Below, piece by piece: positions 45,429-54,849 of a DNA stretch of 64,000 nucleotides. Location of the stretch: positions 114,714 through 178,713 of the forward strand of contig NZ_CALWFZ010000003.1 of NCBI RefSeq assembly GCF_944377805.1, given 5' to 3'. The notes under the pieces are model-generated. The model was not told where the DNA came from. It searched no databases and saw only the letters and a list, made by a program, of their open reading frames with translations. The position numbers and the translations under genes are program-made. This DNA is from an uncultured Mediterraneibacter sp. Its GTDB lineage: Bacteria; Bacillota; Clostridia; Lachnospirales; Lachnospiraceae. Position 1 is the stretch's first letter. Every line of letters starts with the position of its first letter.

Positions 45429-46589
45429 ATGAGAGATAAGATAATACATATGTTACTGAGGGCTCTGCCCATGCTTGTTGTACTGGTGATTTTGTCAGGG
45501 ATTGCGGTCTGGATAAACCGGCCTCAGGAAGACGATGTTACGCCGGCTTCCGGCCGCATGGTGTATGCTCCCGCGAAAGTAACAGCAGTGCTCCAAGATC
45601 ATGCTCAGGAAGATTTTGAGAATGCGGAAGGGCGCCGTGTCGGTGATCAGGAGCTGGAGATACGGATTCTGTCAGGATTCCATAAGGATGAAGTCATGAC
45701 AGTGACTAACTATATGAGCGCATTATTTAACGTGGACGTAAAACAGGGGGACAGGATCATTGTACGGATTATGACAGATGAAGACGGCTCCTATTATGCT
45801 TCTGTCTTTAACTATGACAGAGGACTTGTTCTGGGGGGATTTCTCCTTGTTTTCTTTCTTCTGCTTGCTGCGCTGGGCGGAAAGAAGGGGCTGGGAGCTC
45901 TGGCAGGACTTCTGCTTACTCTTGGCTGCGTATGGTTTATCCTGATTCCCTGTCTGCTCCAGGGAGTTCCTGCGATACCGGTGACGATCGCGGCAGCGGC
46001 TGTGTCAACAGTAGCAGCGCTGATTCTTTTAAATGGATATTCTAAGAAAACCTTCTGTGCCATCTGCGGGTGCGTAGGCGGTGTTCTGGTGTCAGGCATC
46101 ATTGCGGCAGTGGTGGGGAGACTTACCCCTATGAACGGCTTTAACATGCCGGAAGCGGAGAACCTGATTCTGTACGGCGCGGACCGGGGATTAAAAGTCA
46201 GCGGGCTTCTTGTCTGCGGCGTTCTGATCTCCGCCCTGGGAGCAGTGATGGATGTAGCTCTTGGCATTGCATCCTCCGTCTGGGAGATGAAAGAGCAGAA
46301 TCCCGGGGCTTCTGTGGGCAGTCTGTTTCGCTCCGGAATGCAAATTGGAAAGGACGCTATGGGAACGATGGCGAATACTCTGATCCTTGCGTTTGCCGGT
46401 TCATCTCTTAATATGCTGATCCTGGTGCAGACTTATGAAATCCCGTTTCTGCAGTTGGTCAATACAGACTCCATCGCCCTGGAGATTATTCAGAGTGTTT
46501 CAGGTTCTGTAGGAATCCTTCTGACTGTTCCTCTCGTGGCTTTTATCAGCGCAAAGCTTATGGCGCATGGTAAAAAGCAGAGGGTTTAA
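45429..46589 (+). CDS. YibE/F family membrane protein
   Basis: The 386-residue protein has one N-terminal helix (about 8-28), an extracytoplasmic beta-rich part (about 35-140, with AKVTAVLQDHAQEDFENAEGRRVGDQELEIRILSGFHKDE) and seven or more C-terminal helices containing the YibE/F signature GRLTPMNGFNMPEAENLILYGADRGLKVSGLLVCGVLISALGAVMDVALGIASSVWE. Its biochemical role is unknown in the literature I know. I use the ATG at 45429, which follows GGAAGGA. It sits 66 bp before the giant surface phosphoesterase gene in the same direction, so the two are probably co-transcribed. Confidence 0.88.
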   Translation: MRDKIIHMLLRALPMLVVLVILSGIAVWINRPQEDDVTPASGRMVYAPAKVTAVLQDHAQEDFENAEGRRVGDQELEIRILSGFHKDEVMTVTNYMSALFNVDVKQGDRIIVRIMTDEDGSYYASVFNYDRGLVLGGFLLVFFLLLAALGGKKGLGALAGLLLTLGCVWFILIPCLLQGVPAIPVTIAAAAVSTVAALILLNGYSKKTFCAICGCVGGVLVSGIIAAVVGRLTPMNGFNMPEAENLILYGADRGLKVSGLLVCGVLISALGAVMDVALGIASSVWEMKEQNPGASVGSLFRSGMQIGKDAMGTMANTLILAFAGSSLNMLILVQTYEIPFLQLVNTDSIALEIIQSVSGSVGILLTVPLVAFISAKLMAHGKKQRV

Positions 46590-46655
46590 TATAGATGATG
46601 CCGAAAAATTTCGGCGGCCAATTATCACCATATTTATCAGAATAGGAGGGAAAAG

Positions 46656-49600
46656 ATGAGAAAGAAAGGAAGAGTGGCTCTGAGTGCAAGGCTTACAGCA
46701 TTTTGTATGGCAGCTATAATGACAGTGTCCATGCTCCCCGCCCGTGACCTCTCGGCGGAAGAACCGTCCGTTACCTACACAAAAGTAACGGGGCTGGATC
46801 AGCTGACAGACGGAAAGTATCTCATGGTGACCAATGCGGATACTGATAACGGATATGCACCGGGAGCGCTGGATGGTTCATGGGTTTCGGCTGTCAAAGC
46901 GGGGGATCTCGGTACAATGTCAGAGAATAAGTCCGGCATCAGCAAGACGGATGAAAATGCTGTCTGGGAACTGAAAGTTACGAAAACAAATGAGAATTCC
47001 CAGAATCCTGTGGTAACCGTGACCCTCAAAGACGCCAATGGTACATTTATCGCACCGGCGGGCGGGAATACAAACGGTATCGCCCAGGGAGAGTATCAGT
47101 GGATAACGGCCTATCAAGAGGATAACAGTACCTTTACATTCAGCGGCCAGGGGGAAGATACGGTTATCCTGGCAAGCAATGCCGCTCAGCAATATGGCAA
47201 TAAGTTCCGCGCTTATAAAACGGCCACGGTAAACGGATATCCGGATACATATCCGTCAGCGTTTACACTTTACAAAGCGGAATCCGTCGATACATCTGAG
47301 GGAGCGGTAGCAGCGCCTCAGGCATCCTCTCAGGCGGGGGAAGTGGCTTCCGGAACGGAGATTACGCTGACCACAGCGACTTCCGGAGCGGAGATTTATT
47401 TTACCCTGGATGGAAGTGATCCCACGGATGAATCTAACGCCGGCCGGGAACTTTACAGTGAAGATAATAAGCCTGTCATCACCAAGGACTGTACGCTGAA
47501 AGCCGCAGCGCTGCTGGAGGGGGCATACAGTGCGGTGCAGACGCTTCAGTATACGATTGCTGATACCGGGGAAGATACTTCTGTGCCGCTGGACGGCGAC
47601 CAGGTGGTTATCTACGCGCCAGCATATAATAAAGCGCTTTCCGGTGAGTACAATGGTTTCTTTAACAATGGCACGGACGTCTCAGTTGAGGCTGACGGAA
47701 CACTTTCCGGCTATACGGCAGCAGATGTGTGGACTGTCGCGGTGAATGATGACGATACTTACAGTTTCTCATACAATGGCCGCAACATTGGAATGGGCGA
47801 CAGCTATTCGAGCATGCCTCTTGGTGAGAAGAATGATAAATGGATTTTAGAAGACGCGGGAGAAAGTCTGCATTATATAAAGAATACAGTGCGCGATACC
47901 TATATGGAGTGGTATGACAGTAACAATTACTGGAGCGCTTACTACAATATCGAGGAGGGCACCAAAGGGATGTTTGCCCTGAAATTTTATAAAGTGACAG
48001 ATGAGCCGGGCGGTTCTGATGAGCCGGATGTGCCTTCGGGAGTAGAAGGTCTCGAAGTCGAGGCGTCTCCCAAGAGCGGTGCCAGCGTGACAGAAGGACA
48101 GAAGATTACTTTGGAGGCTGCTGTCGGAGCGGAGATTTATTATACTATGAACACAGACGGAACAGAGCCGGCAGATCCGGAAGCGGGAAAAGCGGAACAG
48201 CTTTATACCGGGCCTCTGGAGATTGCGGCAACACCCCGGAAAGATGAGCCGATCATTGTAAAAGCTCTGGCCTATATTCCTCAGAGCGCGGAAACCGAGG
48301 CTCAGACCGGTGAGGTTTATACTTTTACATATAAGGCGCCTATGTTGATTGAGGATTATGGTCTGTATTTCGGACAGCTTCACGCACACACGAATCTCTC
48401 CGATGGAACAGGCACAGTGGAGCAGGCTTTTGAGCATGCCTCCGATGTAGAGAATCTTGATTTCCTTGCATTGACAGATCACTCCAACTCCTTTGAGGGG
48501 CAGAGCGGGCTTCCTGGCGCCGGGACTACCCACCTTGGAGACGAGAATGCGGAAGATGTAAATGCCTCCTGGAGAGAGGGGCGTGAGGGCGCCAGAACCA
48601 TTACGGCCAGGGAAGGAGATTTTGTCGGGATCTACGGATTTGAGATGACATGGTCCGGCGGAGCTCCGGGACATATTAATACCTTTAATTCTAAAGGGTT
48701 TGAGAACAGAAATGCGGAGCCTTACAGAAAAGGTGACAATTATGAAGTGCTGGAAGCTTATTATAATACTCTGAATGAAAATCCGGAGACAATCTCTCAG
48801 TTTAATCATCCGGGAGATACTTTCGGCGACTTCATGGATTTCGCTCTGTATGATCCGGTTATCGACAATCAGATCACACTGATCGAGGTAGGAAACGGCG
48901 AGGGAGCGATCGGAAGTTCCGGATACTTCCCGTCCTACAGCTACTACACGAGGGCGCTGGACAAAGGCTGGCATGTAGCTCCGACAAATAATCAGGATAA
49001 CCACAAAGGCAACTGGGGAGATTCCAACACGTCCAGAAGTGTTGTTCTTTCCGACGGACTTTCCGAGACGGCGATCTACGACGCGATGAAGAATTACCGC
49101 GTATATGCGACAGAGGACAACGATCTGTCAATTCTGTATTCCCTGAACGGAAACGCAATGGGGTCAATTCTTGACGAACAGGAAGAGATCAATATTACGG
49201 CGGATATTTCAGATCCGACAGATACAGAAGGAGAGACAAAGGTAGAAGTCATTGTAAACGGAGGCCAGACTCTGGCGGAGAAGACATTTACAGGCGGAAG
49301 CGCGACTGTGGAATTTGACGGCCTTTCCACAGGCTATGGATATTACTACCTGAGGATTACGCAGGCTGACAAGAACATCGCAGTAACAGCTCCGGTATGG
49401 ACCGGCGAGAGTGTAAATGCAGGCATTTCCAATACATCCAGTGATGTGGCAATGCCGATTAAAGGCGATGAGATCAATCTCTCCAGCCAGATCTTCAACA
49501 ACCTGAATGATGACATGACCGTGAGATCACTGACTTATACGATGGAAGGGCAGACAGAGCCGTTCCACACGGCCAATCCGGCAAAGATCGGTACTGACGG

Positions 49601-51728
49601 CGTAATCGGCGCGAGAGGCTCTTTTGAGTATACCTTCCCATACACTGCCAACCAGGCAGGCGGCTTTAATATTAACGTTGAGCTGCAGGCTTTGATCGGA
49701 GGAGAAGAATATACTTTTACGGATGTGCTTAAACTGAGCGTGTCAGATCCGTCCATTGCGACAAAGGTTCTGATAGACGGTACACATTACAATGATTATG
49801 TAACCGGATATTATTCCGGAAACATGACAAACTTTATTAATATGGGAACTTCGGACAACATCCAGGTAAAGGTCGTTCAGCCTGGGGAAACTGTGACGGC
49901 AGAGACTTTGCAGGGGGTATCTCTTTTTGTGATCTCCGCTCCCCTGAAATATACAAGCGACTATACCGGAGACGCGCAGCCAAGTGTGTTCTCGGACGAT
50001 TTCGTACAAGTGGTCAGCGATTATGTAAACGGCGGAGGAACAGTAGTCGTATGCGGACTGGCGGATTATCAGGACGCGAGCAGCGGACTGCCGTATACAA
50101 CTTATGAGCAGGCCAATAAACTGCTGGCAGGCATAGGCTCAACTATGCGCATCAATGATGATGAACTCATTGATCAGGATAAGAATGGCGGCCAGCCGTA
50201 CAGACTGTATTTTGACAACTTTAACTATGAAAGCGAAGATCCGGCTGTTCAGAGTATTCTGGCAGGGGTGAAGGAGTCAGGACTTACCTACAGCTCTTAC
50301 TCTGGTTCTTCTGTCAGTGTGGGCAAAGGGGAAGCTATCGTCTACGGGCACGACACGACTTATTCTATCAACAGCAAAGAGCCTACACAGGGGCATGACA
50401 AACCGGTACAGAGTTACAATTCCCCGTATGATGAATCGACGGCGGTTGTGCCGAAAGGAGAAGTCGTATCTATGGCGACTGAAGCAGTCGGAAGCGGCCG
50501 TGTTTACGCGTGCGGTACTGTATTTTGCTCCAATTTTGAAGTATCTTCAGAAGATCAGGTAAGCTATGCAAACGGCATTATGGCTCAGAATCTGCTAAGT
50601 GACGTGAAGATAGAGCCGGTGATCAGCACGATCCAGGAGGCCCGCGCGGGGCAGGACGGAGAAGTGTTCACGGTGGTTGGAACCGTGGCGAATGGAACCG
50701 CTGAGAGCGGAAACGCATTTTTCAATACGATCTATATCCAGGATGACCAGGGCAACGGAATCAACATCTTTCCGATTGACGACAGCAATATTCGACGCGG
50801 CGACCAGGTACAGATAACAGGATCTGTCAGTGAATATATCGGCGACAGGCAGTTATCGGCGATTTCTGTGACATCGCTGGAAGGAAGCAAAGATGTGGTG
50901 ATCACAGATGTGACTACAAAAGAAGCGAACGATTATGCGTCCAATTTTGGAAAACTTGTCCGGGTAAAGGGAAAAGTTGTGGACTTTACAACGGCAGGAG
51001 GCATCGTAGAGAGTATTATCGTTCAGGATGACAGCAAAGAGAGCAGCCGTGTATTTATCGACGGATATATCGGATATTCCGATGAGACGTCACGGGCTCT
51101 GGAGGAATTCGTAAAGGACGGGGCTTACATCAGCGCCGTGGGATTTGTTTCCCATGATGCGGAGGGCAACCGGCTGAGAGTACGCGACCGGTCCGAGATT
51201 CTTCCGGCAGAAGACGGACAGCAGCCGGTACCGGACAGCTTTGAAGTCACGGTATCCATACAGAACGGAAAGTTTGAAGGACCGAAAACCGCTGTATATG
51301 GCCAGGACTATACCGGCAGAATCGTGGCGGCAAACGGATATACGCTTCCGGACCGCATCACAGTGAAAGTGGCAGGAAACAAACTGACAGCAGGCGGCAT
51401 CTTTAGGACGGCAGAGTATACCTACAATCCGGAAACCGGAGAACTGACGCTTCCCGGCGAAGCTGTGACCGGTGCGATTGAGATTGGCGCAGCCTGCCCG
51501 GTGAGCGCGGGACAGACTGAAAACACGGATAAGGAGAATCCGGGGCACAGCGGCGCTTCTCAGAACGGCGTTTCCCAGAGCGGAAGCACAGGCGGCAGTC
51601 AGAAGGCAGGAAAGGCTGTACAGACAGGAGATGAAACATCCGTAACGCTTTGGATTATCCTGCTGGGTGCAGCGGCGGTTTCGGCAGGGGCAGCGGTGAC
51701 TGTAATTGTCAGAAAACGAAAAAATTAG
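46656..51728 (+). CDS. Giant cell-wall-anchored PHP-domain phosphoesterase with chitobiase-like and OB-fold domains
   Basis: The 1690-residue surface protein starts with a signal peptide (hydrophobic core then ARDLSAEE). A beta-rich N-terminal region contains two CHB_HEX_C_1-type repeats (GAEIYFTLDGSDPTD near 244 and GAEIYYTMNTDGTEP near 490). A PHP metal-dependent phosphoesterase domain starts with FGQLHAHTNLSDG near 573 and includes FLALTDHSNS. A Rossmann-like segment (about 1035-1200) and two OB-fold nucleic-acid-binding-like repeats (about 1330-1510) follow. The C-terminal end has a linker, a VQTGDE sortase-like motif, a membrane helix and RKRKN. It resembles CehA/McbA-type secreted hydrolases. 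The OB folds and a shared promoter with nucleoside uptake suggest extracellular nucleic acid or nucleotide cleavage; this is inference. Confidence 0.82.
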   Translation: MRKKGRVALSARLTAFCMAAIMTVSMLPARDLSAEEPSVTYTKVTGLDQLTDGKYLMVTNADTDNGYAPGALDGSWVSAVKAGDLGTMSENKSGISKTDENAVWELKVTKTNENSQNPVVTVTLKDANGTFIAPAGGNTNGIAQGEYQWITAYQEDNSTFTFSGQGEDTVILASNAAQQYGNKFRAYKTATVNGYPDTYPSAFTLYKAESVDTSEGAVAAPQASSQAGEVASGTEITLTTATSGAEIYFTLDGSDPTDESNAGRELYSEDNKPVITKDCTLKAAALLEGAYSAVQTLQYTIADTGEDTSVPLDGDQVVIYAPAYNKALSGEYNGFFNNGTDVSVEADGTLSGYTAADVWTVAVNDDDTYSFSYNGRNIGMGDSYSSMPLGEKNDKWILEDAGESLHYIKNTVRDTYMEWYDSNNYWSAYYNIEEGTKGMFALKFYKVTDEPGGSDEPDVPSGVEGLEVEASPKSGASVTEGQKITLEAAVGAEIYYTMNTDGTEPADPEAGKAEQLYTGPLEIAATPRKDEPIIVKALAYIPQSAETEAQTGEVYTFTYKAPMLIEDYGLYFGQLHAHTNLSDGTGTVEQAFEHASDVENLDFLALTDHSNSFEGQSGLPGAGTTHLGDENAEDVNASWREGREGARTITAREGDFVGIYGFEMTWSGGAPGHINTFNSKGFENRNAEPYRKGDNYEVLEAYYNTLNENPETISQFNHPGDTFGDFMDFALYDPVIDNQITLIEVGNGEGAIGSSGYFPSYSYYTRALDKGWHVAPTNNQDNHKGNWGDSNTSRSVVLSDGLSETAIYDAMKNYRVYATEDNDLSILYSLNGNAMGSILDEQEEINITADISDPTDTEGETKVEVIVNGGQTLAEKTFTGGSATVEFDGLSTGYGYYYLRITQADKNIAVTAPVWTGESVNAGISNTSSDVAMPIKGDEINLSSQIFNNLNDDMTVRSLTYTMEGQTEPFHTANPAKIGTDGVIGARGSFEYTFPYTANQAGGFNINVELQALIGGEEYTFTDVLKLSVSDPSIATKVLIDGTHYNDYVTGYYSGNMTNFINMGTSDNIQVKVVQPGETVTAETLQGVSLFVISAPLKYTSDYTGDAQPSVFSDDFVQVVSDYVNGGGTVVVCGLADYQDASSGLPYTTYEQANKLLAGIGSTMRINDDELIDQDKNGGQPYRLYFDNFNYESEDPAVQSILAGVKESGLTYSSYSGSSVSVGKGEAIVYGHDTTYSINSKEPTQGHDKPVQSYNSPYDESTAVVPKGEVVSMATEAVGSGRVYACGTVFCSNFEVSSEDQVSYANGIMAQNLLSDVKIEPVISTIQEARAGQDGEVFTVVGTVANGTAESGNAFFNTIYIQDDQGNGINIFPIDDSNIRRGDQVQITGSVSEYIGDRQLSAISVTSLEGSKDVVITDVTTKEANDYASNFGKLVRVKGKVVDFTTAGGIVESIIVQDDSKESSRVFIDGYIGYSDETSRALEEFVKDGAYISAVGFVSHDAEGNRLRVRDRSEILPAEDGQQPVPDSFEVTVSIQNGKFEGPKTAVYGQDYTGRIVAANGYTLPDRITVKVAGNKLTAGGIFRTAEYTYNPETGELTLPGEAVTGAIEIGAACPVSAGQTENTDKENPGHSGASQNGVSQSGSTGGSQKAGKAVQTGDETSVTLWIILLGAAAVSAGAAVTVIVRKRKN

Positions 51729-51737
51729 CAGTAAAAT

Positions 51738-51771
51738 CAGGGATGCCATAACGGCATACCCTGATTTTTTT
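51738..51771 (+). terminator. Terminator of the surface phosphoesterase gene
   Basis: tcagggatgcc pairs with ggcataccctga with a single bulge, followed by seven T residues. Confidence 0.85.
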
Positions 51772-51841
51772 GTGACTGTTTGCGGGAAAACAATAGCAGA
51801 AAAAGGACTCTTATCCTTTTTTGGTAAAATAAATGGGGAAT

Positions 51842-51966
51842 AATAGACAAAAAAGTCGAAATAAAACTGTAAAAAATAACAAAATGCATATAAAATTTCA
51901 AAAACAGGACTTTAGTCCTATTATGGAAGGAGACATGTGTTATAATTTATCTAACTAACAAGTTTA
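51842..51966 (+). promoter_or_regulatory. Shared promoter block, copy B, upstream of the nucleoside operon
   Basis: Nearly the same as 45221-45340. The -10 box TATAAT at 51941 is preceded by tgt, giving an extended -10 element. An inverted repeat, aggac-ttta-gtcct (51906-51919), lies at the -35 position and is the best operator or activator-site candidate. AAGGAGGAC precedes the lipoprotein ATG. Confidence 0.62.
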
Positions 51967-51990
51967 GGATAAAGAAGGAGGACAAATTCT

Positions 51991-53178
51991 ATGAAAAAAA
52001 GAGTGGTTTCAATGTTGCTTGCCGGCGTGATGGCGTTATCCCTGGCTGCCTGTGGAGGCGGATCCGGCGGCAGCGGTTCGGGAGACTCGGGAGCAGACGC
52101 GGAGATGAATATCGCCATGATAACAGATTCCGGTGATATTACGGATCAGAGCTTTAACCAGACAACTTATGAAAGCTGTAAAGCATGGGCGGAAGAAAAC
52201 GATGTGGAATTCACATACTACAAACCGGAGAGTGATTCGGACGAGGCGAGAAATGCCAGTGTCGATCAGGCGATTGCTGACGGAGCCAATGTTGTTGTGC
52301 TTCCGGGATATATGTTTGCAGCCACGGTTGTGGAGCAGCCGGAGCTGTATCCGGATGTAAAGTTTGTCGCACTTGACGTCGGTGCAGGCGATATTTTGGA
52401 GAAAGGTGTAGGCGAAGGCTACGACTACAATCCGGATAACTACGATGTGACAGAATACTATAATACGGACAATGTATACTGCTGTACTTATCAGGAAGAA
52501 CTCTCCGGATACATGGCTGGATACGCGGCAGTGAAACTCGGATACAGACATCTGGGATTTCTCGGAGGTATGTCGGTTCCGGCTGTAACACGTTTCGGAT
52601 ACGGATATGTCCAGGGAATCGATGAAGCGGCGAAAGAGCTTGGTGTTGAGAATGAAGTTGAGGTCGAGTATGTATGCGGCGGCCAGTTCTATGGTGACGC
52701 GGACATTACGGCTGCTATGGATACATGGTACGGAACGATGGGCGTTGAGGTTGTGTTTGCATGCGGCGGCGGAATCTACACATCTGCTGCGGAAGCTGCG
52801 GTAAAGACCGGCGGCAAGGTGATCGGTGTTGACTCAGATCAGGCTCCTGTAATTGATGAGTATGACGAAGGACTTACAGTAACTTCTGCGATGAAAGGTC
52901 TGTCAGCTACGGTCAGCACAGTTCTTACGGACATCAAAGACGGAAACTGGAGTGATTATGTGGGCAAGATCGACAACCTGGGAATCGTGTCCGATAATCC
53001 GGAGGAGAACTATGTACAGCTTCCGATCGCGACTACGCAGTGGGGAGACGGCTTTACAGAGGATGATTACCGTGCGCTTGTAAAATCTATGCATGACGGT
53101 ACTCTTGAAGTTTCCAATGATACAACAGCTATGCCTGAGACATCAGTGAAAGTGACTGACTATGGCAGCATCAAATAA
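51991..53178 (+). CDS. BMP-family nucleoside-binding lipoprotein
   Basis: The 395 residues have a lipoprotein signal with LAAC and Cys21, a Gly/Ser-rich linker, and a basic membrane protein (BMP/PnrA) sugar-binding-like fold: AMITDSGDITDQSFNQTTYESCKAW, VVVLPGYMFAATVV and FACGGGIYTSAAEAA. PnrA-type proteins bind purine or pyrimidine nucleosides outside the membrane for ABC import. It heads an operon of ABC subunits and nucleoside-catabolic enzymes. The two partner permeases confirm the nucleoside family of this transporter. Confidence 0.94.
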   Translation: MKKRVVSMLLAGVMALSLAACGGGSGGSGSGDSGADAEMNIAMITDSGDITDQSFNQTTYESCKAWAEENDVEFTYYKPESDSDEARNASVDQAIADGANVVVLPGYMFAATVVEQPELYPDVKFVALDVGAGDILEKGVGEGYDYNPDNYDVTEYYNTDNVYCCTYQEELSGYMAGYAAVKLGYRHLGFLGGMSVPAVTRFGYGYVQGIDEAAKELGVENEVEVEYVCGGQFYGDADITAAMDTWYGTMGVEVVFACGGGIYTSAAEAAVKTGGKVIGVDSDQAPVIDEYDEGLTVTSAMKGLSATVSTVLTDIKDGNWSDYVGKIDNLGIVSDNPEENYVQLPIATTQWGDGFTEDDYRALVKSMHDGTLEVSNDTTAMPETSVKVTDYGSIK

Positions 53179-53231
53179 ATAGAACAGAAGCAACGGCATT
53201 GCAGGATTCGATGCCTGCTGTGACGGATGAG

Positions 53232-53265
53232 GACAGGGGAGCAGGTGGGAGCTTGCTCCCCTGTC
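53232..53265 (+). other. Intercistronic stem-loop between the lipoprotein and ATPase genes
   Basis: A perfect 12-bp stem, gacaggggagca (53232-53243) with tgctcccctgtc (53254-53265), has a 10-base loop and no T tract. Such a structure likely protects the abundant lipoprotein mRNA from 3' decay or reduces downstream expression. Confidence 0.6.
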
Positions 53266-53307
53266 TGCAAATACATATGGGATAAAATGAGAGGAGGTAT
53301 GTAAAGA

Positions 53308-54849
53308 ATGGCTGAGTACGCAATAGAGATGCGGAATATTACAAAGAGATTCCCCGGCATCATTGCAAACGACAATATTACTTTACAGCTGAAAAAGGGC
53401 GAGATACATGCCCTTCTGGGAGAAAACGGAGCCGGAAAATCTACGCTGATGAGCGTTTTGTTCGGCCTGTACCAGCCGGAAGAAGGAGAGATACTTAAAG
53501 ACGGCAGAAAGGTTGAGATCAACGACCCGAATGACGCCAACGAGCTTGGGATCGGCATGGTGCATCAGCATTTCAAACTGGTGGAGTGCTTCAGTGTACT
53601 GGACAACATCATTCTGGGCGTGGAGACGACAAAGGGAGGTTTCCTGCGAAAAGAGGAAGCGAGGAAAAAAGTTGTCGCTCTGTCTGAAAAATACGGACTG
53701 TCAGTGGAACCGGATGCGATTATTGAAAATGTAACCGTGGGTATGCAGCAGAGAACGGAAATTCTGAAAATGCTCTACAGAGATAATGACATTCTGATAT
53801 TTGACGAGCCTACTGCCGTACTGACTCCTCAGGAGATACAGGAACTGATGGCGATTATGAAAAACCTGGCGGCAGAGGGAAAAAGCATTCTTTTCATCAC
53901 TCATAAGCTCGGGGAGATCATGCAGGTGTCTGACCGCTGTACCGTACTCAGGAAAGGAAAGTACATCGGAACAGTGGACACAAAAGATACGACTCCGGAA
54001 AAACTCTCCGCCATGATGGTAGGGAGAGACGTGAATTTCGTGGTGGAGAAAAAACCTGCTCAGCCGGGAGAAGTAGTTCTTGACATTCAGGGAATGACAG
54101 TGGCGTCCAAACATCATAAAAATAATGCGGTAAACAATGTCTCCCTCCAGGTGAGAAGAGGAGAGATTACCTGTATCGCAGGAATTGACGGCAATGGACA
54201 GACAGAGTTCGTGTACGGCCTTGCCGGTCTGGAACCGCTCAAGAGTGGAACAATTACAATGAACGGGAAAAACATTACGAATATGCCTATCCGCAAGCGT
54301 CTTGTTTCAGGTATGAGCCATATTCCTGAGGACAGACATAAGCACGGGCTGATCCTTGACTATTCTCTGGAGGATAACATTGTCCTTGAGCGGTATTTTG
54401 AGCCGCAGTTTACGAATAAACTGGGATTCCTGAAGCGAAAAGAGATCAGGGAATATGCAAACAGTCTGATTGAACAGTATGACGTCCGCTCCGGACAGGG
54501 ACCGGTTACAATAGCCAGATCCATGTCGGGGGGAAACCAGCAGAAAGCGATCGTTGCCCGTGAGATTGACAAATCTCCGGAGCTGCTTGTTGCGGTTCAA
54601 CCCACAAGAGGACTGGATGTGGGAGCGATTGAATATATTCACAAGCAGCTGGTGGCTCAGAGGGATGCCGGAAAGGGTGTTCTTCTGGTCAGTCTGGAAC
54701 TTGACGAGGTTATGAACGTATCGGACCGGATACTGGTGATGTATGAAGGGGAGATCGTAGGAGAATTTGATCCGGCTAAAGTCACAGTAGAGGAACTTGG
54801 ACTCTACATGGCAGGATCCAGAAGAAAGGAGGCGGGTACAGATGAATAG
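53308..54849 (+). CDS. Nucleoside ABC transporter ATPase (double ABC domain)
   Basis: The 513-residue protein has two ABC domains. The first has Walker A GENGAGKST near residue 38, a weak signature region and Walker B ILIFDEPTAVLTP. The second has a degenerate Walker A (GIDGNGQTE) and the signature MSGGNQQK. This matches the rbsA/NupO-type ATPase of BMP-linked importers, where the first site does most hydrolysis. It energises the two following permeases. It overlaps the next gene by eight bases. Confidence 0.94.
   Translation: MAEYAIEMRNITKRFPGIIANDNITLQLKKGEIHALLGENGAGKSTLMSVLFGLYQPEEGEILKDGRKVEINDPNDANELGIGMVHQHFKLVECFSVLDNIILGVETTKGGFLRKEEARKKVVALSEKYGLSVEPDAIIENVTVGMQQRTEILKMLYRDNDILIFDEPTAVLTPQEIQELMAIMKNLAAEGKSILFITHKLGEIMQVSDRCTVLRKGKYIGTVDTKDTTPEKLSAMMVGRDVNFVVEKKPAQPGEVVLDIQGMTVASKHHKNNAVNNVSLQVRRGEITCIAGIDGNGQTEFVYGLAGLEPLKSGTITMNGKNITNMPIRKRLVSGMSHIPEDRHKHGLILDYSLEDNIVLERYFEPQFTNKLGFLKRKEIREYANSLIEQYDVRSGQGPVTIARSMSGGNQQKAIVAREIDKSPELLVAVQPTRGLDVGAIEYIHKQLVAQRDAGKGVLLVSLELDEVMNVSDRILVMYEGEIVGEFDPAKVTVEELGLYMAGSRRKEAGTDE

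Noticed and set aside
47847-49004. A 385-codon reverse ORF
   Set aside because: Antisense to the surface phosphoesterase, whose PHP motif occupies the same bases in the sense frame.
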